DNA of 64,000 bases from Prostheceraeus crozeri (Eukaryota > Platyhelminthes > Polycladida > Euryleptidae). The notes under the pieces were generated by a model. It ran no database searches, was not told the DNA's origin, and saw only the letters and a program-made list of their open reading frames with translations. This document shows positions 9,106 through 21,280 of this stretch, piece by piece (the first letter of the stretch is position 1; every line of letters starts with the position of its first letter). Where the stretch lies: NCBI GenBank assembly GCA_907163375.1, contig CAJQUW010007881.1:166209-230208 (forward strand), given 5' to 3'. The translations under genes were made by a program, and so were the position numbers.

Positions 9106-9140
<35 letters not shown>
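9105..9140. repeat. (TA)n microsatellite right of PLE-3
   Basis: 36-bp TA run directly touching the right arm of PLE-3. Confidence 0.9.
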
Positions 9141-9142
<2 letters not shown>

Positions 9143-9483
9143 ATGGGAGTTTATATACAAAATGCGGGAAATGAACAAATGAGAGCGATAAAAAGAGTTC
9201 AAGTCACCAGTAGCTGTCTGACCATGGCACCGACCTAGAGATTGTATTCTGCAATTACAATTTCAAGTACAGTTGTACTGAACTGTTTCATTAGAGAGAT
9301 AATTTGTATTGTTCTTCAGAATAATAGATTCCAGAAACAACTGATTTCTAGATTTGCCAATAATCGAGAAATTTTCACTTTTAGGTGGATGATCATGCAT
9401 CGAAACCTGAGTAGGAGAGTGTCTCAGGATAGGATAGCCCCTCAAGTGCCCACTTATACGAATGGCAATATATATATATATAT

Positions 9484-10577
9484 CAGTGGCGTCTTCTCCG
9501 TATCTGCGAGGCCTTCGGCGAATCCTCAAAAATAATTTTCCAATAATTATAAAAATGAAAAGTGTCATCATTCATTTAAATTCGATAGCTTCTCGTGACA
9601 GCTGTGCACAACTTTCCGTCTCAAAGTCAGACGCTCAACCTCATTGAACAGTTCTGCAGCACGTGCTCGAATCACAGCTGTTTTCTTCGAACAATTAGAC
9701 ACACAAGCTAGTCGTGTGTTCAGACGGAGCATTGATGCTCACACAGAGCGAAAGAGAGTTGTGTGCGTGTGAGGGAGTAAGCGCACGCGCCGGCGCCATT
9801 ATTGGCTTTTCCGATAGACATGATGCTTTGCCTTCTCCAATTTTTGCAATGAAATTCTACGCGATTCTTGATCGAGGTGCGGTATCTAAATATAGGAAGG
9901 GAAGCGCAACCCAATTGTTCCTGGATTCGCTTTATGTCAGAGAGGCCACTACGTCAACAGTAGCAGATGGCTGACATTCAGACAAGACTGCGATCAGATG
10001 ATGAGCGCTCTCCAATGAATGCAGAGTAATGCATGCATCTGACTCGAACACCCAGATTCGGTAGAATTCCATAATTTGTTTTTACGTGATTGATGTGACA
10101 CTATGTTTAGTACTGCAGATGAGATCATGACCACGCCTTTCGTCTGAAGGGAATATGCTGAAAAGATGACAGTCGTCAAGCAAGGTAGGCCAACACCTGA
10201 TATAAAAATTGAAAGTACTCACAGAGAAAGAAATACACAAGACATTTTAATGCATCAAAATGTCAAACATGTGAGCGGCTGACCGGCCATGAGAAACGCA
10301 AGAAACTGTTGACCTTGCCTCCTTTTTTTCTTGAGAAAATGTGGTCTGGACAGACAGGGGATATAGTGATTTCAGCTCCTTGAGTAAGGCGGTTAAGCGA
10401 CATGAGCAATCACTTCTCATGTGCACATTCACTTGACCTTAAAAAATGTTCGGGAAATTGTTATTAAAAATTCAACTTTTATGAAAATTAATGTTGTAAC
10501 ATAAAAAATGTCTGGTATAGAAATAGTATTACAATGCCGAGTGAAGGCCGATGGTTTGGGCGCACGCAACGCCACTG
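9484..10577. mobile_element. Candidate non-autonomous DNA element with CAGTGGCGT ends
   Basis: CAGTGGCGT starts here after a TA run, and its reverse complement ACGCCACTG ends at 10577 before another TA run. The 1.1 kb between holds no recognisable transposase. Such short ends recall hAT-type inverted repeats, but an 8-bp duplication cannot be told apart from TA repeat, so the call is weak. Confidence 0.3.
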
Positions 10578-10594
10578 ATATATATATATATATA

Positions 10595-10870
10595 ATTTAT
10601 ATACATATATAAGATTATACTGATATATTTCGCAGCTTGGCTGTTTGTCAAGGCATCTATACTTACAAATGACTAAAGTCAACTAACATACAAAGTTAAA
10701 TACATGAGGAGATTAAACATAATATAGTTTATAAGACATAAGATTTGACATGAAAGAAGAGCCTGACTTAAATCCCGACCGGGTTCGCCTGGTTTATGCC
10801 TCGGGCTACTCATGGGAACGAATTTATTCTAAGATATAAAACAAAATTCGAAGCATAGACTTCAAAATCA
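10595..10870 (-). mobile_element. PLE-like 3' remnant
   Basis: On the minus strand the text CTTGACAAACAGCCAAGCTG followed by CGAAATATATC sits a few bases from the TA run at 10577-10594, as PLE tails do elsewhere in this window. Further in, a segment with AAACCAGGCGAA is shared with the PLE remnant at 14.88 kb. No coding sequence is left. Confidence 0.35.
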
Positions 10871-11981
10871 AAATACTTATATACATAGATGCTTGTATCT
10901 GTCTTAGCAACTATGACTATAGAAATCGCAAGTTGGACATTCAATGATAACAATAATGAGTAATGACTTTCCATTGAAAGAGAATTTTACTTATCTATTT
11001 AATGTAGTAATACCATTAACCAACTGCCATTTAACTGATCACCTGCAGCTTTTCTATAATATGCACGAGCATATATGGAAACCTAATTACAATTTTTCCA
11101 TCAGCCATTGCACTTTGACTATCTCAACTATCAAAGTTTTCCTCTATTAATAGATTATCCATTTCGTTGACACACGTAGTGCCAGGACTTTTACAGAAAT
11201 AAGGATGGAGTCTTGAAACTTAACAAATGTCGAGGCCTAGTGGCGATTTCGCTGATTGTCATCATAAATTCATGATCATATTCATCTAATAAACTTCCAC
11301 TACCAATTTGAGATGCCATTTTTCATCTTGTATTTCATAGAACCGTCTGTGGAATCCAATATATTTCAGAACATCCTGAAAACCATTACTTCAATATTTG
11401 TGCAATGGCTGCTTCCTGACAAACTCGTGTTACGCTGCCTCCTCATTCGCTTTTGACATGGCGGTGTTGGTATATTTGATTTCAACGATTCTATCGGAAC
11501 TCAAACATCAGTTATTGTTATCAATATAAATTCATGTTATGAAGTGTTATAGAAAGTTAGCGGAAATCAACATTGACAGTGTCTTTCGATCAGAGAGTAA
11601 TAATAACATCTGCTCAAACTTTCCAAGAGAATGATTATTCTTCAAAGTTTGTTGATTACGTTTCGTGCAAATGAGTAACACAAACCGGTAGTACCAGAGA
11701 TCAAAACTCAGATTTATAGCGCTCGTTGCAGACATGGAAATTCTTTCAGTTCCTGCCTTGTTAACAGCTTGATCATAATGATACAAATAAATATCATCAA
11801 GAGAACCGTTCCTTAAGAAGAGATATGTTCCTCTTTTTAGCGAATATGCAACACCACCAAGCCAGGGTCTTCGGAATTTGTAGGCTAATTCATGGCCGTG
11901 AGCAAGAAGGCAAACAGATGTTTTGCTGATCATTGAGGCTAGATTCCTTTATTCCAGAAAATCTTCAAAAATATCCAAATA
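10871..11981. other. Intergenic, no gene seen
   Basis: Open frames here (for example 128 codons at 11547-11933 minus) have no recognised motif and ordinary low-information composition. Nothing else was seen. Confidence 0.4.
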
Positions 11982-12972
11982 CAGGGTGTCCGTAAATTCG
12001 CTTGACTTTTAAATTGAATATCTACATGAGAAAGCAATAAACTTTTTTATCACAGGCCACGTTACATTGCGCAACATAAAGGGAAATTTACGAATCTAAC
12101 AATAAGAAGTCAATATTTGATGATTTAAATGTTCAAATCAAGTGTTCGAAATGGTTGCCATCGCAATCAATCACTGCAGTCAATCGCCGAATAATATCGA
12201 AAACACCAGCGGCAAGTTCTTCACGTGTGACTTGATTGCAAATGTCAGTGATCTTCTCACTCAACTAGTCCAGGCTTTGACTCTTAAGCATTCGAAGGGC
12301 AGCTGTAGCACTTCTATTGGATGCATAGAAGCACTGAACCATCTCTATCCGAGTCTGAAGATCCATTGTGAATAAGATAGGCAGCGATCGTACCACTTCA
12401 CATTGAGATTTCGAACATAGCATGAGGAAGCTCTATAATACAGACTTAAACTATTGGTTGACACACGCGTCTTTGTCATTGGTCAACGAAAGCATCACGT
12501 CATAGATATGGGATATGGCAATTCTATGCCATGAAAGCTGATAAATTTGACGTTCTCAATTGAAGATGATGCGATGTGAATCAATCACTGAATAAGCATG
12601 TCGTCATGGCTGGTGATGAAAGTTTCATAGCATTGAATAGGGGAAAAATTTTGAGTTATGACCCTGGGTAGATTGACATAATTAACAGCACGGCTAATTG
12701 ACTTAAACATTTACTTAAATTGAAATGAATTCATCAAACCTTAAGAACTAGGGGCCCATAATTGTACATGTGGGTCTAATATTCATTACAAAAATGACTG
12801 CATGCAGAATGTAAAATGTAAGCAGTTAAATAATCGAATATTCACTTTTTATTGTTAGATTCGTAAATTCCCCTTCATGCTGCGTAATATAACAGGGTTT
12901 CTGATGTAAAAGTTTATTGCTTTCTCATGTAGATATTTAATTTAAAAGTCAAGCGAATTTGCGGACATCCTG
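11982..12972 (-). mobile_element. Deletion-derived mariner-type transposon (IS630-Tc1-mariner superfamily)
   Basis: The ends are long inverted repeats (about 130 bp, 11982-12114 against about 12840-12972) beginning CAGGGTGTCCGTAAATTCGC, flanked by TA on both sides. The interior keeps only the two ends of a transposase gene on the minus strand. It is a typical internally deleted, non-autonomous copy of 991 bp. Confidence 0.85.
12132..12366 (-). pseudogene. Transposase remnant: N-terminus fused to C-terminus
   Basis: The minus strand starts MDLQTRIEMVQCFYASNRSA, a usual transposase N-terminus in this group. After about 37 codons it passes straight into a C-terminal tail (ITDICNQVTREELAAGVFDI, then DCDGNHFEHLI and a stop). 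One in-frame stop lies at the join. About 260 central codons with the DDE triad are gone. The exact fusion shows that an internal deletion made this element, which can only move with help. Confidence 0.8.
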
Positions 12973-13711
12973 TATTTTACCCCATCTATTCCGTGTGGAG
13001 GTGTTTTGTGACATCGCATTTTCGATCTGTTCCTATTAAAACCAGGTCACACGACCAACGCTTTTCGTGACTTTTAGTTTTAGCGCATTGTCAAACTTTC
13101 CACCAAAAATAATTGGACTTTGCTCAATGGAGATTCAAACTTGCAACCATTTCTTAATAGTACATTTTCGATAGTCTGAATTTTGCAATATCAGATATAC
13201 AGTTACGGATATTTTCAGTTCAGACTGTTATGAACAGGGAAAATAATTTTAATTTTAGTGGATATTTGCTGTTTACGCTTTATAGTGTACGTATATTTGA
13301 GTTGTATTCAATTCTGAAATCAGTCTTATTAGTCTGTCTTTGTACTTGTGATAAGAAGCGTCTCAGCACATTTAATCAGTTTGGTATCGCAAAGAGCAGT
13401 GATTACTAAGGATATTTATAGCCAAATTAGGCCTTTCAGTTACGCAGGTGTAAAATGCAAGCATCTCAATATTGGAAGACACAATACAGCCTACTTCCCT
13501 CAAAGATTCGTTGCTTCACAGTAAAAGGAATTTACTAACCTTGCCTTGGAGTCTTTCCATGTGCTGAAAAATCATTTCAAATGATGTGCAGCATTACAAA
13601 ATATGCAGAAATATACTAGAATTTTGTAGTTATAGACACGGCTAGGCAGAGTCCGGTTCGGACAGAGCGACTCTCAACAAGTAAAAACGAGTGACTCATT
13701 ATTTTAAGCTA
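12973..13711. other. Intergenic, no gene seen
   Basis: AT-rich with no supported open frame, RNA gene or repeat. Confidence 0.4.
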
Positions 13712-14861
13712 TAGGGCTGGGCGCGGTCCTCACTAAAGTACAACATGTGGACCCAACTGTCCTATGACTTAATATATGCCACGATACACGGTGGGCTGAC
13801 GGGTCGCAAGACATATTTGGAGTTGGGTGAAAATGTGACACATACACGTCATTTTATGACTAGCTACGACTTAATCTAGAATTTAAGTCTACAAGAGTAT
13901 TTCATGTATTGTTCATTGTTATATATATATTGTCAAATGTCCGACCGACTACACGAAATATATTATACATAAGTCCATCCACATTGATGTTGGCATATGT
14001 CTCAAATAAAATGAAGCCTATTCTGCATCGAATAATTTTTACGACCTGTAATTAAAGTAGCTTAAATATTCAATAGAGTGGTCATGATGGTTTTATGTGG
14101 TGGATGTTAGTAATTAATTCAATATGCTTTAAGAACTCTCGAAAATCATTTCCTTTACCAATGCTGTTTGGCAGAAGATCCGTCGTTGTCATTTCTGACA
14201 GAAGTTCTGTGATCCTCAAAGCACGTTCTGAAGTGGAAAGTCGAGATAAAGCACTTGTAATTGTCGAAAGTGTTTGATCTCTCAAAGGATGATACTGTCG
14301 CTGTTGCTGATGATGGTAGGCCCACTGTCGATTTTGTTGATGATCCTGCCTGTGTTGTTGATAATCCCGCCGATGTCGATGATGATGGTGAAGTAGATGT
14401 TTTAGAAACAGCCCGTCCGCTTGCATCCCGTTTTCTTGTTGTCACAATTACAGAAATTTTTGGCGCCAGATGCGTTGATACTCGTATCAAGTGACGGTTT
14501 AATGTCGATGTCGATCCTGTGAATGAGAACGATTTCTGACATAATTTCTTCGGTCCTATGAGTACAATTTCAAACAATTTCCAAGACATGCTCATTGCCT
14601 GACGGCTGACACAAAAATCTACAGCACTCGGTCTGCTTATACGAGAAGCATCGATTCATCACTATTCAGATCTCAACATCTCAAGGTTAACAGGAAAATA
14701 AATCACCCTGAAGCATAGACATGGATTATATTACTATGCGGCAAAAATAAACGTACGGACACTCAGCTGACATTAACTTAACGACGTACAGTTACCATTC
14801 TACGATTGGAAGTCCGGATCGAGCGTCCCCCGATCGCTCCTCCCAGCCCTGGTTATAAAAA
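13712..14861 (-). mobile_element. hAT-type transposon remnant
   Basis: The left end begins TAGGGCTGGG and, in reverse complement, the right side carries CAGGGCTGGG at 14842-14851, a usual hAT terminus. The 8-mer TTAAGCTA lies just outside the left end (13704-13711) and again at 14862-14869, the length expected for a hAT target duplication. It is 10 bp beyond the right CAGGG, so the right edge is uncertain. The only coding remains are the N-terminal part of a BED-type transposase. Confidence 0.6.
14082..14595 (-). pseudogene. hAT transposase N-terminus with decayed BED zinc finger
   Basis: One frame begins MSMSWKLFEIVL and contains KLCQKSFSFTGSTSTLNRHL, a BED-finger text in which the second cysteine has been lost. 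A serine/threonine-rich linker follows. In the next frame the minus strand reads ALRITELLSEMTTTDLLPNS then IGKGNDFREFLKHIE, matching the 'I..M...D..P.S.V....F..LL' block of ZBED-type hAT transposases. The gene therefore has at least one frame change. It ends near 14090, so the catalytic and dimerisation parts are missing. Confidence 0.7.
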
Positions 14862-14874
14862 TTAAGCTAGTCCT

Positions 14875-15200
14875 TAAGAGGACTGATGAGCGCTCCCACA
14901 GGCAAACCAGGCAAAGTCAAGATTTTCTATCAAGACATATAAATTGAACGTTATCATAAAACAATAAGTGACCGAAAACTACATATTGTCAAACACAAAA
15001 CTCGACACCGATGGGTCACATTTTAGGATCGTCTGTAGGAAAATAGCTAGTTTTGCTTTTCGGGTCTTTTAATTTTCTTTATGGTCTGGTTGGCGGACCC
15101 GCACTGTAGAACAGCGGACCAGCTACCCATTAGTATGTCTCTGTGAGACGAAATGTCGGATTTTTATCAGTCACCTGTTTTTATATCTATTTTAGTCTTC
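14875..15200 (+). mobile_element. PLE 3'-end remnant (PLE-5)
   Basis: The 3' part matches the end of PLE-1 in layout: AGCTACCCATTAGTATGTCT, a hairpin GTCTC-TGT-GAGAC and GAAATGTCGG, then T-rich DNA. The upstream 200 bp share the AAACCAGGC word with the remnant at 10.8 kb. No ORF remains. Confidence 0.5.
15121..15165 (+). ncRNA. Hammerhead-like terminus of PLE-5 (degenerate)
   Basis: Stem-II hairpin GTCTC-TGT-GAGAC is followed by GAAATGTC. The upstream box reads ATTAGTA and so is degraded. The stem differs from PLE-1 (GTATC/GATAC) by paired changes, so the pairing appears to have been kept during divergence. Confidence 0.45.
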
Positions 15201-16489
15201 TCATCATGCAATTAAAGTCCTGAGGAACTTGTTTTTACAATTACAATGAATAACATACCGTCAAAAGCAGTTAACAAGGCATAGAATTGTTCAAAGTTCA
15301 ATAATGTTACAATAGAGAGTTACACATTTTCTTCATAATTTTCAAGTAAGCTCTGCAACTATCTGTCATAGATAATACCAGCGGTTATCGACAATTTGAC
15401 TACTGTCAACAAAATTCATGAACCTTGTCTAGCCAGCTGCAAAATTAAAAAAACTTATAAAGTAAAGAAGATTTTTTTATAAAATTACACCGGAAACACT
15501 GACTGAGCGAATAAAGATCAAGTTATATAAATTTGATTTACAAAACTGTAATTGCAACGATGCCATAACTAGCAATGAAATGCGCTCCTATAGAAGCACA
15601 ACAGTGATTTCCGGAGACCGCAACTATTCAAGTAAATCTTATATTGTAACTTAGCTATTCTACTTGGTAAAGCATATTTTGTCTTACAAATTCATGTTGC
15701 TATGTTTTAAATGTTTTATCGTCAGAAATGGCCGAGAAATTTTCTACTTGAGTGATTTTGTCTAATATTCTGATAATTTACAAGAGTAGGAGTGACACCA
15801 AATGGATACAAATCTTTTCCTAGCTGTCTCGAATGAGAATCAAGTGGAATTTGAGGAGCTACGAGTCTATTTAGACGAGTATGCCAATTATTCTCGAATC
15901 GACAGAAATCTTGAAGATATCGTGGAAATAATGATGTCTTACTCAACCAAGCCACTCATTTGGATAATGGAAATGACGAGAGATGCGCTTTGACAGGAGA
16001 CCTTCGTATAATTGTGATTGCAAAATGTTTGTTTGCTACAATGTGATTGGTTGAAATTTAAGTAAAATTTAAAATTCAGACGGAGAAAAGGAATTAAGGC
16101 GGAGTGGGGCTAAAGTGAGGTGAAATCAGACAGTGATGACCATTGTTAATTCTAAAAGAAATTTCCGATGTAGTTTCGCTCCTTTATTTGATTTTTACGT
16201 TTTCGTTCGGGACTATCCATAAAAGACGTCAGCAAAATAATGGCATTTTCGACCACCCCACCCCCACCCTCAGGACGTCTTCATTGTCACATAACTTTCC
16301 ATTCAATATTTGTACGATGAAAACATGCATATATCAATATTTATACGAATTTTCGAAAGAAGCATGTATTGAAAGTTTGCTCAAGCTTGCAATAGGCCTA
16401 TATTCATTAAATCAAAGACGTCATTTTAAAAAGGATAAGCATCTTGAATAATCAGTAAGCCTATAGGCCCACAACAATTATAACTTTCT
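15201..16489. other. Intergenic, no gene seen
   Basis: Overlapping short frames at 15722-15993 on both strands are the only open ones; neither shows a known motif. No repeats of note. Confidence 0.4.
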
Positions 16490-16603
16490 ATAATATAATA
16501 TATATATAGTATTTATATATATATTACTATTATATATATATATATATATATATATATTACTATTATTATATATATTATATATATAGTATATAGTATATTA
16601 CGC
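16490..16603. repeat. TA-rich microsatellite tract
   Basis: About 110 bp of TA repeats broken by TAGTAT and TTACTATTA words. It can fold on itself. Unlike the TA runs at 5.7-9.1 kb, no PLE arm abuts it. Confidence 0.85.
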
Positions 16604-19504
16604 TCGGAGCTAGAGCTATAAACAATTCTACACAAGAAGTCAGAAGTTTTGTTCTAGACCCAGAGTTGAAGTCGGATATTTTTTCAGGAAAAATCTTTTC
16701 GCTTTGGCGCATAACAGAAGCGCCTAATTTACTGCACCTTTTGAATTGTTCGCAACTTACTGCCTCGTTGAGAAATGTTGGTGTCTTCCTTTCTCCACCC
16801 TCCGTAAACCATGAAATGACTAGTAATGAGCATAATTTTCCTTCTGCAACATTTTTTGCGAAAAAACTAAGATGTTAATAAGCCAAGCTGCTTTATTGAA
16901 TGCAAACGTTGCAAATATTCGCCGATATGTCGGCCGTTCACGCAGAAAGGAATCTCACGCAATTTGAACGTTCGCAATCTGCATCCATTAAGAATTGCAA
17001 ATTCTCGTTAACATCCGATTCCCTCGACACCATATTTTGCGAAATTTTCGTAACTTCAAGTTGCCAGTGAGCATGGCCATTGCTTACTCAGTCTTACTCA
17101 TTGCGAATGGCACTAAAGAAATCTTCCAGACATATTTGTATGTACTTGTAATTTGAGTAATTGTGCATTTGAGCAATTTGGGTGATTGAGCATTTGTATG
17201 AAAGCTGTGGTTGTGTATGAAGATGCATGCAGTGTGTCAAAACAACTAAATCGGAGTACAGTCCGTTCTCTTCATGAATGGATTAAAGGACATGCCAAAA
17301 ATGAAGACTCTAGCATTCAAAAGATACTAGCACCAACAAAGCTGTTCCCCAAACCAACGTTGCGTTTTAATGTCAAAATCATAGAGGCTGACACCAATAG
17401 CATTCATTTGTGCTGCAGAGCGGCTATACTAATAAAATCCGCAAGCCTCAACAACAGAGATGAGTGCACAGCATATCAGACATTGATATTTTACTCTATG
17501 AGTATTAAGAAAAATCTTTTTCTACGTGAACAGGCCGTCATATTGACGAGAATATGTAATTTTTTTATTCAATAAAATACTTTAGCTTATTAGCATCTTT
17601 ATTTTCCATGAATTGATCATTCTGCATGTTGCTGGCGTGATCGTGTGATTCATTTCAAATTTAAATGAATGTGTGAGTTACTTAGTGAAAACTATCAACA
17701 GCATCAGCCATTTTTGTGCCAGATTTGAGACGTTATCGATGAGTTTGAAAATATCTTTGATTGATTTAGAGTGCTCTCGCTTCAAATATCTTGCAGGAAC
17801 TGGTCGAATCGCCTTCCTCCCTAGCCAAGAAGTAGTTAATCTGAAGCAGATAGGGTTTAGGCCCTAGCGATTATCGAATGTAATCACAGCTGTCTCAGAC
17901 ATAGTTCAATTCGAATGGATCATATTATGATGCTCAGTGCATAGCAACCAGAAAAATGGTTATCACTAGGAAACAAACATTCAAATTATACTGCAGAAAT
18001 GACACGATTTGTGGGATGATGTAATTATCTTATATCCCAAGTCTCAGATAATGTGAAACTCTAATCTTGTGTGGATAAGTCAATGCTCTACATCAGAAAA
18101 CAGAGTTTAATCAGCCTCTAGGACATGACTTATGACAGTTTCTGCAAACTAATTAAGAAAACTGTGACTTGTGATTATTTGAAATGATATTGTTTGGTTT
18201 GAGAACATCATTCTTTTCTAATCATAAAATGGAAAAAATATGAAATAAAACATAAAAGGATTATGTAAATAGACAAGTAATACTTAATAAGCAGAGTAAA
18301 CTGAGGACAAGTTCGACACTTTTCAGCCATTTGCCTCTGGCACCGATCACACTAATTTCTTGTGTATAGTAAGATGATGATTTATTGCGAACTATAAATC
18401 CTTTAAAAATCAAAACTTAGCTTCCATATTTTTGACATGGAAGTTAGTTCATGGGGTGGTTTCGACAATCATGAACTATTGCTGGGGCAAGTTCGAGAAT
18501 ATTCCGGAAATTCAGTTAATCTCTACTCAAATGTGATTACTAAAAATTAAACGAAATTCCCTCCATTTTCACAGGAAAAACAATAACAGTAGGGGCAAGT
18601 ATTCAGTTATCCGAAAACATGAGGTACAGCTGATGCATTGAAGCAAAATGCACCTACTCACCGAATAATTCGAAGAGCCGACAAAATATTTTCTGTTATT
18701 CTGGAAGTGTGCATGAACAGTAGTACTTTTCCTTTAAAGAGCTATTATTCTAAAATATATTTTTAAGGATGGATTTTATATTGCACACATCCATTTTCAG
18801 TGTAAATCCACGATTTCTCATACTTTTATCATATATCTTTTCTATGCGAGATAGCCTATGTACAATGTATATAGCCTAATATGATAATAGCTTGATAAAT
18901 GATAATGGACATAGTTAAGTCGCGAAAAGGAATAAAGTATTTCACAACCAAATGGTATTCATTTATAATTTTGAAATCATTATCTAAGAACGAAAAACGA
19001 CAGCATTGAAAAACAGAAAGAATAATTCACAAATGCATTAAACTGAACATGATATTCAATCAAACGTGTAAAGAAAATGAACTGAAACCAAATGAACCAG
19101 CTCGAATAGATGTGAATCAAAAAATGGTAAAAGTAGTAAAAGAAAAGTTTATAGCTTTTCTGTAAATTCAGAGACGATGTTAGCATTGGTTGACCACATT
19201 GCCCACTATTATACAAAGAGAAAGCGTTTGTTGAAAAAGTTTGTAAGTTACACTAGCCAGATGATGCAGACATCATAGGAAATAAAGAATGCAGAAGGAT
19301 CCACCCTCCGTTTTAATTTGTCCAAAAACAATTCAACGACAGATGCGTCCAAATAGAGACAGAAATCAAGATAAACTTCATCCCTATCGAGAGCAAATAT
19401 TCCACGCGAATTAGTGTATTTGAAATCTCTGATCACATTCCGAATAATTTCAATGATTTCGTGAAAGAATTGCCTAATCGTTTCGAGTGTCATTGACGAT
19501 AATA
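16604..19504. other. Intergenic, no convincing gene
   Basis: Frames of up to 129 codons (17186-17575 plus) were inspected. The start of that one, MKAVVVYEDACSVSKQLNRS, could be a helix-turn-helix but nothing after it is recognised. An 89-codon minus frame at 19248-19517 runs into the Tc1 element and looks protein-like (ALDRDEVYLDFCLYLDASVV) but matches no family I know; it may be a lone exon or relic. Confidence 0.35.
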
Positions 19505-19531
19505 CAGTATATTTCATATTATTGCTAACAC
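19505..19531. repeat. Tc1 terminal inverted repeat, left
   Basis: 27 bp beginning CAGTATATTTCATATTATTG, matching 21281-21307 in reverse complement without a difference. Confidence 0.9.
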
Positions 19532-19687
19532 CTTTGACTTTCCTATTATTTTTTCATTCTAAGTGGTTTTTGTTGCCAATGATGGTCAATAGTAATTATG
19601 ATGCATTGCTTCTACGTAGATATAATAAATAAAAGCATAATTTCGTCCACGGAAGGTATATTTCATAAGAAATTTTGACAGAACGAT

Positions 19688-20892
19688 TCAAAACTTATTG
19701 TGTCCTCCACCTCTTGCCTGGATTACAGCTTTGATCCGGTCAGGCATAGATGCGATCAGCTTCGAACAAGTCTCTGAAATTGAGCAGTCTCGATGCCACA
19801 GTTTGATTACCTGATGTATTAATTCTTTCTTACTTGAGATATCGAACTCTGAAAGTCTCCGCTTGATGATCCCCCATAGCGTCTCGATGGGATTTAGATC
19901 GGGCGAATTTCCTGGCCACCTCAGAACGGGGATGTTGGATTGACGGAGGAATTCCTTGCAAATCTTGGCGGAGTGACAGGGAGCACTATCATGCATAAAT
20001 GTCCCATCTCCATTGGGGAGCCATTCCATCATTTGAGGAACGACCCGTGATCGAAGAACATGCAAGTACTTCTCCTTGTTCATCATGTCCTCGCAAACAT
20101 GGAGCCGACCTGCGCCCTGAGCGGACATGATACCCCATACCATGACCTTTTCTGGGTGTTTGACACGCTGTTGAACCGGTCGTGGATGGTTTGGAGAATG
20201 CCAAACTTGTAGAGAATGAGATCGTTCACATTGAAACATCGACTCGTCGGAGAATGCAACCTGAAATGAAGAAATTAAATTATAAGAATTGCGATAATTT
20301 CCAGCCGATTTTTGTGGTATGCCTATTGCCCTGAATGTTTAGATGAACTGACTCAATCATTAAATGAACGGCACTTTATCGCACACATGGAGCCTATCTG
20401 TACATTTTCAAGAATAAGATATTGATTGCTTACCTTTTTCCAGTCTTCTGCAGTCCAATGTGAGTGAGATCGAGCGAACTCAAGTCTTCTAGCACGGATG
20501 TTTCTCGTCAGCAACGGGACTCTCCTGGGTTTCACCGACTTGCAATTCCGTCTCTTCAGTGTGTGCCAAACGGTAGTTTTGCTAACATCAGGACCAACGT
20601 CACGCAGAGCCGTCTGCAACTTAGAGCATGTCGATTTCCTGTTCTTATTCAGTTGACGCAGTAGAAAGCGTTCGCTAGTGGCGGTCAGTTTTCTTTTTCT
20701 CCCACATCGTCCTTTTCTTTTATTCCGGTTCATGGCTGAAGAGTCTTCTCGGGATATCTTTGATACGGAATAATTGCTCACACCAGTTATTCTAGCAATT
20801 TGGCGTTGGGAATAAGTTGAATACTTGCATAATGCTTTGACTTCGGCTACCTTCTCGGCAGCAAGATCTTTGCCACGCACCACATGCACCAT
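19688..20892 (-). CDS. Tc1-family transposase, two exons (DD34E)
   Basis: Exon 1 is 20892-20434 (153 codons from the ATG of MVHVVRGKDLAAEKVAEVKA) and encodes the paired helix-turn-helix DNA-binding region. Exon 2 is 20260-19688 (190 codons and a stop). A 173-nt intron lies between, GTAAGC to TTTCAG, and the reading frame continues WKK-VAFSDES. Catalytic residues are D in FSDES, D in MHDSAPCHSA and E in SPDLNPIETLW, with exactly 34 residues between the last two. The 343-residue product has normal Tc1 length. The frame upstream could begin earlier only with a non-ATG codon. It cuts and joins element ends at TA sites. The intron is unusual for Tc1. Confidence 0.88.
20261..20433 (-). other. Intron in the Tc1 transposase gene
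   Basis: The intron begins GTAAGC and ends TTTCAG on the minus strand, 173 nt, AT-rich. Translating through it gives early stops in the joined frame, while removal restores the conserved VAFSDES segment. Confidence 0.8.
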
Positions 20893-21280
20893 CGTATGCA
20901 AAACTGATAAAATCTGTTATTGTCAGCTTTAAAGTCAACTTCAATCAATCTGACCCAAGAAATCGGACATAAGCTGACTCATCCTGCAATACTTTGTCAT
21001 GCGAATTTTCAAGGCATAGATATCTACCTGGAGCAAACAGAGTCAGAGAACAGGTTCCCGATCGATTCAGTTTGAAAAGTGCAGATTTCGCATAATTTAA
21101 TAGATGGCATGAACTTCTCTAACCTCATCAAAAAATGTTGCTCTGTCTTATTACTCCGCAAAATTGCCATAGATAAGCCTTAGATATGCCTGTTATTTGA
21201 TGTTATGACGTATCAAACCTAAACTATCTTAATAATTGACTAATCAAATGAGGAAGTGTAATTTAGTAAAAAATCACCAA

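Noticed and set aside
10740-10830. GGTTCGCCTGGTTT text as a tRNA or SINE box
   Set aside because: No cloverleaf or paired A and B boxes; the text recurs in the PLE-like remnant at 14.9 kb, so a retroelement tail is simpler.
11547-11933. 128-codon minus frame as a possible host gene
   Set aside because: No motif, no splice context and no promoter; kept only as intergenic.
14261-14494. Asp/Val-rich plus frame
   Set aside because: Opposite strand of the Ser/Thr-rich linker of the hAT transposase.
16490-16603. Repeat tract considered as a CRISPR-like array
   Set aside because: Simple TA repeats without spacers, in a eukaryotic genome.
17186-17575. 129-codon frame considered as a transposase or host protein
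   Set aside because: Only a vague helix-turn-helix resemblance at its start; no downstream domain, TIR or splice signal supports it.
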